Shown here piece after piece: positions 11,740 through 21,500 of a stretch of DNA of 64,000 nt (within the stretch, counting starts at the first letter, position 1; each line of letters begins with the position of its first letter). The stretch comes from Escallonia rubra. Lineage: Eukaryota > Streptophyta > Magnoliopsida > Escalloniales > Escalloniaceae. The DNA lies in assembly GCA_033065855.1 (NCBI GenBank), contig JAVXUO010000006.1, positions 19,311-83,310 of the forward strand, read 5' to 3'. The notes beneath the pieces were generated by a model. It saw only the letters and a list, made by a program, of their open reading frames with translations, was not told the DNA's origin and searched no databases. Both the position numbers and the translations under genes were made by a program.

Positions 11740-13600
11740 TGATGGACCAAAATCCCAGGACCCGTTAAGGCTAGGATAACTATAACTGGTTTTGATCTCT
11801 TCCTTGATGGGTTGCACATCGTGACCCATAGTAAATAACACCTCTTATGTTTAGCCGAGCATCGGTGGGATTCCATAAACACTTTTCTTATGCAGTTTGG
11901 GGAAGCGATAATTACCCCGTTTGATTTCATGAACATCACCGATGTTCGCGCTCAAGGGAGGCCTGTACCTTGGGCCTATGACCTCGACAAAGATCAGAAC
12001 CTCGTGATCCAGTTGTTTGGCTATGAACCATCCTTCAGAAAAAGGCGGTTCAATTTTGTTGGGTACCCTCTGTGCACACTAGGGGTGAGCATCAAACCGT
12101 TCAAACCGATCCGAACCGTTCAAACCGATCAAACCGAACCAATCCAATCCGAACCGTCCAAAGATCTTAACGGTTTGGTTTCACATTTTCCAAACCGACC
12201 TTGGTTCGGTTTGGTTCACGGTTCACATCTTTGAAACCGATTCCAAACCGAACCGAACCGACCTATGATATGTTAATGTATTTTTAGTAACATTATATTG
12301 ATAATTACATATATAAGGTACTAAGCAACTCCAAAATAAACAAATCTTGAAAGTTAAAAGAAACAAAAATATTAACAACACTTAAAACACAAAAAATTTG
12401 TGACCAATATCTAGTTTATATTTACTCATTCTTTCTCATTCATCAACGAGAACTTATATATCGAATGAAATAAGATTATATGCAATTTAGAAAAAAATAT
12501 AACTTCAATTAGTAGTGTGCAAAGTAACGACCACTTTAAGTGGGCAAACCGATCCAAACCGACTAAACCGAACCGTTTAAACCGACCAAACCGAACCGTC
12601 CAAACCGATGATGTTTGGTTTGGTTCGGTTCACAAATTTTCAAACCGTATCGGTTCGGTTTACGGTTTGACCCCCAAACCGAACCAAACCGAACCGTGCT
12701 CACCCCTAGTGCACACCATGAGGGTATGAACTTGGAGGGGGTCGAGGGCCCCGATGATTGACCAGTTTGTCCAGGGATTTCTACTCTATGTTTTGGGGGA
12801 GAGCCTCTTCAACAACGGGGATGACTCTGTACAACTGTGGAGCCTACGGGCATTAGAGAATATAGAGGAGATCAGGGAATATGACTGGGGTACACCCCCG
12901 CTGGCGTATTTGTTCCACTCTATGGGCACGGTGTCCCGGGGGCAGAACCTGAGCTTCAGGGGATACTGTGATATCTGGGAGGTGTGTATATGATTCTTAA
13001 ATTATTTTCTAATCATTCTCAGGCATATTTTAGACATTTTGCCTCACATGACATCTATGCTCACAGGTTTGGGCCATTGAGGTCCTATTCGTGTACTCCT
13101 TAACTAGGTCAAGAGCATAACGTTGAGACTGAGCCGACCATGTACCGGTGGAATTTTAGAGACGAATGGGTTGGTGCCTCCGAGGTGGGGTACCGGGATA
13201 GCTTTAACGGGCTAACAGAGTGCCCGGTAAGGAACTTACTCATTCCTGATATATGCTTATGAATTATGATCATTGTCTCTCATGTTTTAGGCCTTTCTGT
13301 CCAAGTGGGGGATGTTCGAGACCTATCCCGAGGAGCTGGCACGCACTCGATGCCAGATGTTGCTAGTGGGACCCTAGCATGAGGTGTTCTACTTAGGAGA
13401 TCGGGTGCCAGCACTACATGGACGTCGAGGTCCGTGTCTCAGCTGCCCCCCCTCTAGAGATGTATCAGACAAGGGAGTTGGATAAAGGTTTGAGACAGAG
13501 CCTGGTTAGGAGGATTGTCGTATCCCACCTATGGTGAGCGAACGACCCTCGCATTTACGAGGCGTTCGTGAGGGAGGACTTGGCCCCTCCCCTAACTTCA
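11740..13600 (+). pseudogene. plant mobile domain (PMD) gene, broken
   Basis: The first part reads LAEHRWDSINTFLMQFGEAI and then NITDVRAQGRPVPW, the start of the PMD fold. After a MITE insertion (12080-12708) it continues MIDQFVQGFLLYVLGESLFN, REYDWGTPPLAYLFHSM and, across an intron-like gap (about 12990-13066), VWAIEVLFVYS. This is the PMD pattern of FLLY(L)xG, then YxWGxxxLAxLY, then WAxE. Frameshifts and stops break it. PMD genes are host genes in plants but are also carried by retrotransposons and Mutator-like elements. Here all neighbours are transposon-like, so the latter is likelier. Confidence 0.65.
12080..12708. mobile_element. hAT-type MITE inside the PMD pseudogene
   Basis: A perfect 12-bp inverted repeat TAGGGGTGAGCA/TGCTCACCCCTA is flanked by the exact 8-bp duplication GTGCACAC (12072-12079 and 12709-12716). 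Both ends carry many AAACCGA repeats facing inwards, as transposase-binding subterminal repeats do. 629 bp, no coding capacity. Confidence 0.9.
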
Positions 13601-13849
13601 GAGTAACTGAAAAATGTTCAAAAGCCTAAGGCGGCCTGAGATTGAAAGGGGAAGGGCAAGAAAGAGGCAGGGTTGGCTGATGATATTTCATTCCTTCGTG
13701 GATGGTGTCGATTTTCTTGAAGGGTAAGACAAAGGAACAAGAGCCGATCCCCTGGCGGTGGAAGACTCTGAGGTGTTTCAACTTAAGGAGCTAACCAAAG
13801 TCCGGACGGTAAACCTTAAACCATAATCGAGCTCAACTCTATGCCTCTT

Positions 13850-14490
13850 TTGAACGTAGGTCCCTTGCTCATTGCTTAGAGATGCCTACTAGATGATCCA
13901 TAGCCTCAAGGATATGGTGTCTACCTACCGAGATCTGCTGGAGGTGTACATACTGTCAGCTGAGACGACGAAGGTACCTGCTTCTACTCCCTCGGTGCCA
14001 CATTCAGGAGGTGGATCAAGTGGCAGACAGAGCTCCTTGAAGCCCGCAACCTCTGCTACTGCTGCTGAGACTCTTATGATGACCCAATCTTGAGGAAAGA
14101 AATGCACGTGAAGACTAGGGCTATGGGTTGAACTTTCTCAAAGAAAGTGAATAAATCAGATCCGGCACCGTCTAAGAGCAAGGAAGTCGCCACAAGAAAC
14201 AAGAAGAAAATCCCTGGCCCCTCTAGAAGCTGAGATGAAAGTCTTCCTGAATTGCCACGGTCTTCAAGCATATCTACAAGAAGCCCCAACCCAATAAGAC
14301 AGTGGTAGTCGAGTAATCTCCCGAACCCAAAGGCGAGGAAGAAGAATAGTATGAAGTAGGTGATGAGGAAGAGGGGGAGGCTGAAGGAGCTGAAGAAAAG
14401 GCTGAAAAGGGAAGTGAGAAGGCCAAGGAGGCAACTGAGGAAGCTTCAGAGTCTGGCGATGAAAAGGAGCCCAGCCCGTAGAGGATCCGG
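13850..14490 (+). pseudogene. C-terminal tail of the PMD-type ORF (low-complexity, acidic)
   Basis: An open frame from about 13893 gives a Ser/Thr/Pro/Gly-rich stretch. After breaks, 14335-14480 reads as a Glu/Lys-rich acidic tail ending EKEPSP and a stop. This looks like the tail of a retroelement-encoded protein; the link to the PMD part is by position only. Confidence 0.35.
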
Positions 14491-14749
14491 AGGAAGCTGT
14501 GAAAAGATTAGCCTAGACTAGATCCAAGATTAGGCATAGAGTCCTTTAGGGACTTATTCCAAACACTTGATGTACTCCACACTTTCGTAACTTCAGTAGA
14601 AAACTCATTAGCTAATTCTATGTTAATGTGTATTCTAAATGTATGCTTACACACATGCATAGAAAGAAAGGAGGAAGGGATAAGATTGCATTGGAGAAAA
14701 CTGAGATTGACTTGACTTTTTTGACAGGTACAGGGTTTGGCCTAAAAGT

Positions 14750-15120
14750 AAGCAAACCTTGCCAATTTTCACAAAGACTGACTAACCGGCCGGTTAGTCA
14801 GTGGTCAAATCAATTTGTCAAGGAAAACCGGTCAGACAATCAGAACCCAACTCAAGTTTTATTTAAAATCGGACGGTTGATGAGAGACAAGATCGATTTT
14901 TCTAGTAAAACCGGTTGGTTGATCAAAAGACAATTTATTTTCATGATAAAATCGACGGTTGATAAAAAAGATGGGCAGTCAAATATTCAAATCAAATAGG
15001 AAAATCGGCCGCTATGTTCAAAAATTGTCTAATTTTTTCGATGATATTTTCTGATTTTTTCGATTCCTATCTCTGTACAACTTAGGGCTCTCTCACTATA
15101 TATTCAGGACTCATCCCTTC
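14750..15120. repeat. CCGGTTAGTC-type inverted motifs and a TATA-like site
   Basis: GACTAACCGGCCGGTTAGTC at about 14779 is a 20-bp palindrome, and looser copies (AACCGGTCAG, ACCGGTTGGT) follow. A TATATATTC site lies near 15098. The same motif occurs near 9578 and 11041-11200, which suggests one retroelement family across 9.5-15 kb. Confidence 0.5.
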
Positions 15121-15169
15121 ACAATGACATTCGACTCTCATTCTTTTTAAAAAACTCTCAATGGCTTTC

Positions 15170-15970
15170 GAAGACAATCCCATGCGCCTTTGTTGATTCA
15201 TTCAACAAGATCGAACTAATCTGCCTCGATGGGCAATTCAATTTGCAACCTATCATGAGTCTGAGGAATGTGGTTGTTCACAAAGACATTCTCCTTGCAG
15301 CATGCAAATTCTGGTATGTCCATGATCACGTCTTCCGTTTTGGCTTAAATGAGCTCTGCCATACCTACTAAGAATTTTTTGCTTTGGTGGATATTCCGAT
15401 TAATCTGGCGATTGCTATTCTAATCATCAAAGACGATTATGCTAAGGCCCTTAAGAGTTTGCTGAAGGTTAAGAAAGAACGTGCTAGGTCTTTTATCCTA
15501 GGATGAAGGTATTCTTCTTGCTCCCATGATAGAATTTTTTTCTGTTAAACCGGATGGCCATGATCAGGGGTACGCCTGTGGCCAGGTAGCTGCTTTGGCA
15601 TTATGTTTGGCGGCCATATATCTCACTTTTTCTAGCCTCGATATTGCTGATGTGAGGCTGATTGAGTTATTAATCCAAGTGTCCTCGAAAGGCAAAACCT
15701 TAATCCTTTTAGTAGTAGTTGAAACCCTGCATGGCATTACGAATGTACATGAGGATCCAAGCGGGGCTTTTAGGGGTAGCCCTTTGCTTCTGTATGTGTG
15801 GTTGCTGGACCACATGCGACTAATAGCTCCTCCTGTTGAGGGAACCTATCGCCCGTGCTCTTTTTGTCCTCGGCCTTTGCTCTTTGAAGGTCGCTCGGGC
15901 ATAGATGATAGGACTCGCTTGTTCTGTGTGCGAAAGTCCAAGGATATTTGGTGGTATTGTCTCTGGTGGA
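15170..15970 (+). pseudogene. DUF7745-type retroelement ORF, broken
   Basis: The first frame reads LLAACKFWYVHDHVFRFGLN, ELCHTY, a stop, then EFFALVDIP. The 15526 frame continues GYACGQVAALALCLAAIYLT through GSPLLLYVWLLDHM. This fits the DUF7745 pattern of plant retrotransposon-linked proteins (FRFGxxELxPTxEE, ALAIxGL, then PLLxxWxxxH). A stop at 15369 and a frameshift near 15505 disable it. A different element starts near 15976 (GTAACGCCCTCGAAAATCC). Confidence 0.5.
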
Positions 15971-15975
15971 GAGTC

Positions 15976-16780
15976 TGTGTAACGCCCTCGAAAATCCGGA
16001 GCTCTGTCATCCCAAACTCCTGGAACATTAACCTACCAGATCACATCAAACCTGTCATATCTGTTCACTAACACATATTCTAAAGCATATAATTCAACAT
16101 CAACTCAGATTTTTCAAAATACTAGATTACAACTGCTTAGCTTAAACTATTACAACTTAGGTCCTTCGCAATTCAAATTCCTAAGAACCAATTAACAGTA
16201 CCGGCCCGTGCAGGGGTCTCCCTATACCGTAGTAATGGGCTCACCGGAATCTCACACAGACTCTAACCCATTCCCGAACATGCTACAGCTGACCATCACC
16301 TGCAGAAGGGAATCAAACGAAGGGTGAGCTTTTGAGAGCTCATTAAGGTCGTACAAGGACTAACAAAAGAATTACAAAATGATTCCAAAGAATCCAACCG
16401 ACGAAAATTTCCAGAATACTTCAAACGGTCAAAACTCAATGATTTCCAAAAGGATCAAAATTCATCAGAAATAGATACCAAAATAAACCATAATAATCAT
16501 GATGAGTTCCAGAACAATCAATAAAAGACCATCTTCAAAGCCATCATTCCAAAATACGATGATGGTTTTCCAATGGATTTCAAAATGCACACAGATCATC
16601 TGAGACAGTCTTTAAAAAATACAGTGAAGATTTCTCAAGGAATTTCAACACGAGCACAAATTATTTCAGATAATACTTTCTAGTCATTTTCGTAACAGTC
16701 ACGACAATATACATAGCAGATAAAATAAAAAATCAACGTTGATCCTGGGTAATTGCAATGCCATTACGGCATGCTAACAG
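15976..16780. mobile_element. worn LTR-retrotransposon segment
   Basis: It begins like many plant gypsy LTRs (TGTAACGCCCTCGAAAATCC) and contains GGGTGAGCTTTTGAGAGCTC near 16322. No coding domain; the ends are not defined. Confidence 0.35.
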
Positions 16781-17100
16781 CCGGAGACTACCGGCAGCCA
16801 CTTCCGGCCGCCGGTGACCACCGCCGTAGACTGTCGACTGCCACCTCCTGCCGCCGGTGACTACCGGCAGCCACCTCCGGCCGCCGGCGACCACTGCCGG
16901 AGACTACCGGCAGCCACCTCCCGCCGCCGGTGACCACCGCCGTAGACTGTCGACTGCCACCTCCGGCCGCCGGTGACTGCCGGCAGCCACCTTCAGCCGC
17001 CGGCGACCACCGCCGCTCCAGCCACCGGCGACCACCGCCGGAGACTGCCGGCATCCACCTCCGGCCGCCGGCCACCACCACCACCGCTACACCCCACCAC
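16781..17100. repeat. GC-rich minisatellite, nested period about 116 bp
   Basis: Units start CCGGAGACTACCGGCAGCCA at 16781 and 16897, with a diverged third at 17038. Each holds shorter CCGCCGG(T/C)GACCACCGCCG repeats. The long frames crossing it are repeat artefacts. Runs of A follow (17115-17280). Confidence 0.8.
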
Positions 17101-17510
17101 CGCCACCGCAAACCACAAAAAAAAAAAAATTCAAAATAAAAAGGGTTACCAAACACACAAAAAAAAAACTCAAAAAAAAAAGGGGTTATCAAACACCCAC
17201 TTGTTTTTCTAAAAAAATAAAATTAAACTGCTCTTTAAAAAATTGCTCTTTAAAAACTAAAAATCAAAAAAAAAAATTTGTCAAACGAACCCTTAGACTA
17301 TCTATTTAATTGGATGGAGTTGTCATTTAAATTGCTGAGCTTTACTCCTATGATTTATATCCCAATCTTTTACTCCTGGTATATGTTTCTAATGTTTCTA
17401 AAACATAAAAAACAAACAACTAATCCAGTAATCATTTTTTAATTATTATGTTCATTAAATACTACTCCTCATTTTACCTACTTTTTTCTGAATTGGTGGA
17501 GAAAAGAAGG

Positions 17511-17564
17511 ATGACTAATAGTAGCAGTTGTTTCCCGCCACTTCTCATTCCTCTCTATCTTTGA
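17511..17564 (+). promoter_or_regulatory. possible 17-codon upstream ORF overlapping the LIG1 start
   Basis: An ATG at 17511 opens a 17-codon frame whose TGA (17562-17564) shares its A with the long-form ATG (TGATG). If the transcript starts upstream of 17511, this uORF would affect which LIG1 start is used. If transcription starts downstream, it does not exist. Confidence 0.35.
17531..17538 (+). promoter_or_regulatory. E2F-type site TTTCCCGC upstream of LIG1
   Basis: TTTCCCGC matches the plant E2F consensus TTTSSCGC and lies 26 bp before the first LIG1 ATG. E2F controls S-phase genes in plants, which fits a replication ligase. The site could fall in the promoter or the 5' leader, because the transcription start is not visible from sequence. 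No clear TATA box was seen between 17300 and 17530. Confidence 0.6.
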
Positions 17565-18511
17565 TGCTCTCTCTCTGGTCATGCTGCCACTGCCTGACCC
17601 GCACCACCCTTTCCCACCGCCTCACCCTCTCGATTAAACTCCCATCACCGCCTATCTCCGCCGCCTCATTTCTCAAATCCTCCTTCCCTCCAAACCCGAC
17701 AATAGCCATGTCCACCCGCCCCTCTGCCTTCGACGCCCTCATGTCCAATGCACGCGCCGCCGCCAGGAAAAAGCCCCCGCCTCAACCCTCTCCGCCCAAG
17801 AAACGGAAAACCATAGACCCCAACCCCTCCAGTGAAAACCCTAGTCGAGATATTACCCAAAGCCCCAAGTCAACTCAAATTGACAACACCCCATCTGTTA
17901 ATGCAGCCAAGCAAGAACAAATCCCTAATTCGAACCCTCCATTAGAAACAAAAATCGCGGATTCCCCGAAGGCGGCCAAGAAACGGAAAAAAACCCAAGA
18001 ACCCAAAGTTTCTAGTCAAAGCCCTAAGTCAAACCAAACTGACTGCATTACAGCATTAAATGGAGCCAAACAGGAGGAAAATCCCAATTTGAAGCGTATC
18101 GAAGGAACCCAGATGGCGGATTTGCCGGAGGCGTCGAAAAAATCATCGCGGAGAATGATTAGTGCTGATGAGAGTGTGGTGGAGCTGAAGAAGAAGGCGG
18201 CAAGTTTTGACCCGAGAAAGGCAGCGTTTTGGGGGGATGGGGAGAGGGTGCCGTTTTTGTTTCTGGTGAGGGTGTTTGACGCGGTTTCTAAGGAGTCTGG
18301 GCGGATTGCGATCACGGAGATGGTATGTAACATGCTGAGGACGGTGATTAGTACGACACCAGAGGATTTGCTTCCGGTTGTGTACCTATCGGCAAACAGG
18401 ATTGCTGCCGCGCACGAGGGGCTGGAGCTTGGGATCGGGGACGCTTCGATTATCAAGGCACTGGCAGAGGCCTGTGGGGCCAAGGAAGCACAAATTAAGA
18501 AACAATATAAG
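17564..18511 (+). CDS. LIG1: LIG1 exon 1: presequence, nuclear signals, start of DNA-binding domain
   Basis: Two in-frame ATGs. The one at 17564 has poor context (T at -3, C at +4). The one at 17708 has G at -3 and begins [18 protein letters not shown], the usual N-terminus of nuclear plant LIG1. The 48 residues between them are rich in Ser, Leu, Arg and Pro with no Asp or Glu, as in mitochondrial presequences. Basic clusters PPKKRK and AKKRKK follow in a low-complexity linker. The exon ends at KKQYK with donor GTAATT. No ATG lies further upstream in this frame before a stop. Confidence 0.95.
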
Positions 18512-21500
18512 GTAATTTATAGTCGCTTCTTCTTGTTAAATGTTGTTAAGGCCAATGTTAGCTTGTGTTGTTGTTCAATGCTCTTAGCTGATGAAACTGA
18601 TTTAAGTTATTTAATAGCCCAGGTTAAGTTTATCCTTTCCCTGTGAAGTTTATTGGTTGAATTAACTCAAGTTCAAACTTTGATCACCTTTTATAAAATT
18701 GTCGAAGCCACCATCTGGTATGATGCTCTGACAACTATGTTCTTTTACTGCATTAGGCTTTGAATTTATTGCCAGTTTTACACTTTGACAGTCTAAAATT
18801 CTCAATATACAGAATTGCTGTTGATTGTAGCTTGAGAAAACTCACGTGCTTTGACCAAGTTGCATGTAAAGCCCTTTTCTTCAGAACTGATACTTTAAGC
18901 CCACTTTTGGTGTTGAATGAGGTGACAGAATAAGACTATATATAAATCCTACCACTGGGTTTCTGTTGCTGGCTCCATTTCCTTCATTCTGCAATGAGGT
19001 TATAGAGAAAATGGTATTTATGACCTCATGAATCGTGTTTTTTCGTCATCTCAAGCTGATGTCAACTCTTAAATCTATTACATGTCACCCAGGACCGTAT
19101 GGGGATTTGATAGCGCACTTCTGAGGTCATGGGGTTATGTGCAAATGGGCAGATCTAGATTACCAGAAGGTTCCATGATTGCATAGTTCATCCACAGCAG
19201 TTATTGCAAATGTTAGGGCTCCGCTTATGTCTTAGAAGATATAGGGAAGTAAAAGTAAAGACTAGTGGATACCTTTCAAAGCATTTTGAGCTTTTCATCT
19301 TTGCAGAAGGTTTAGAATTACTTTGCTCAGCAAATCTGGATTTCAAGGCCAATATAGTCGTTTGGCATGAATATATTTATAGATTAAACTCTTTTATAGG
19401 TTCCGATCAGGTCTTTGGTCATAGTAGATCATCAAGACTTCTCAGTATAATCGTTGTCTTGAGAGGCTCAATGTACTTTTATTTCACGGTTATTGCCTGT
19501 TTTGTTTGAGGCGAAAGAACCTTCGTATCTTCTAGGCTACTCCCCCTTCCATTGTCTTCACTGTCCTTTGAAATTCTTTTACTTGTAATCAGATTGCATG
19601 AATTTCTGGCAGTTCTGCTTCTCCCTCATCAAGCCCAAATTGCTCCTCTAACCAATGGCATTTTAAACAGCCTGACTCCATAGATAGTAGCAAGTAACTA
19701 TTCATGTCTACGATACACTGCTGGAATTGTCACCAAGCAGTAGTAAGACTGTGATTTCGATTGCCATTGGAGGCCGGAACCTGCCCAAAGCCTTTCCACC
19801 CTTTAAACCAACCTCGAGAAACCAGAAGGCCTGAAGGTGACTTTCTTCTTAAGCTTTCAAATTTTTGTGATTATTAGATTTAAAGAAGAAAAGGTGTAAT
19901 TGGCACTGAAAGTAAATGGGCCAATAGTGAAGCCCAGGTGAGGCAGGTAGCTCATTGCCCAGCACCTCAGGGTGGCAGTGTGGCGAGGGGGTTTATGCTT
20001 GAGACACCAACTTACCTGGACCCCTGAGTCCAGGCCGAATATCTCCAATGTAGGTAATGAGCAAATACAACAACTATGCTTCTGAATCTACTGCATATTT
20101 AGTAGGTTTTACGCTTTTCAAAGGGATTGTTGATATTAACTGTATCCTTGACTTCTCTCCATTAGGCTACTCTGCCAAAGGGGGTGTACTTGGATACATT
20201 TAATCATCAGAACTTGCCAATTACATATATCCACATCCATTTCACAATTCATTTTTTTTTCTCATAACTTAAGTATCTGTTTTTGCAATTTCTAATTCAA
20301 CATTTTATGAAATGGACTTCTTTTGAATTAGATGAAGATTCCGTTGGCCTCGAACGCCGTTGAAAAACCTAACACAGCACTTCTATGAGTTTACCTATGA
20401 ATATAATTCTGAATTTGAAGAAAAGTTTACTACTGAGTACTGAGTGACTGCTTGGTCACAGCATGGATGAAAAGAGTTTCATAATGGAGATTAATTTCGA
20501 GAAGTAGTGATGGATCATGTTTGCTCTAGGTTTGTACCTTCCTTAGGTGTAAAATGTGATGCTTTACGCTGTTTTTACCCCATGAAACATTTTCTGTTAT
20601 GGTTCTTTTACCTGTAATTAATCTACTATCTTTTTCGTGATTGTAGGAATTGGGAGATCTCGGCCTTGTTGCAAAAGCAAGCCGTTCATCCCAACCTTTG
20701 ATGCGCAAACCTGAAGCATTAACTGTTGCTAAGGTCTTTGATACATTTCGCCTCATTGCCAAGGTGATTTACTCGAGCACAAGAGAAAAAGTTTGTGGCT
20801 GTTGGACATTGTTTATTTTATTTATTTTTTTCGCCTTCCTTGAGCAAACTGTATCAACACCATGTGACGCCTATCTTCCCCTTTAAATGATAAACAAATG
20901 AATGAAGCACTTTACTTTGACTTCCATATTTTGCTCTGCTAACTTTGTATGAGGGATATGAAGAAGTGAAGAGCATAGGAGGGTTGAGGGTTTCTTTGGG
21001 AAATTGTGATGAGCGCTATATGGGCCAAATGTGCCTGTAGTGCTGTATCTACCTGGATAATTAGTTGATTGTTGGTTAACATATTTGCCTCTTGAAACTT
21101 TGTTGAGGTAGAAGATTTAAGTTTAGCAAGTTGTTCCAATGCATTAATATTCCTTTGGGAATGTGGCTGTAGTTATTCTTTTGATACCTTACCTTTCCCA
21201 GTGATTGTGTTTCCAGGGAACCTCTTTGTACTCAGGCAGGCCGCACCTCTTTGATGTGTTGTTGGGAGGGAGGGACTTTTTTGTACTGGCTGGTTTGTGG
21301 TTGTGTTCACGTGCAGCAGCCAGGGAGGGAGAGTGTCTGTTAATTTCCGAAATAGGAAGGCAAAGAGGGTTTTATGTATGAGGAGGCGGACAATTTCCTT
21401 CGCAAACAAGCGTTAAACTAATCTGGTGTTGCTCATGCTTTTAGTCGTTAGTTAGTTGTGCCATAGTAGGTTTTGTGCAGGATAACACGTCTGATTGGTA

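Noticed and set aside
16788..17212. Long frames on both strands over the GC-rich repeat
   Set aside because: Low-complexity Gly/Arg/Pro/Thr translations of a minisatellite, open only because the repeat lacks stops.
17528..17563. Extension of the LIG1 frame upstream of the first ATG
   Set aside because: The extension begins with TTG, which is not a normal plant start; the first ATG in frame is at 17564.
18016..18483. 155-codon minus-strand frame
   Set aside because: Shadow of LIG1 exon 1.
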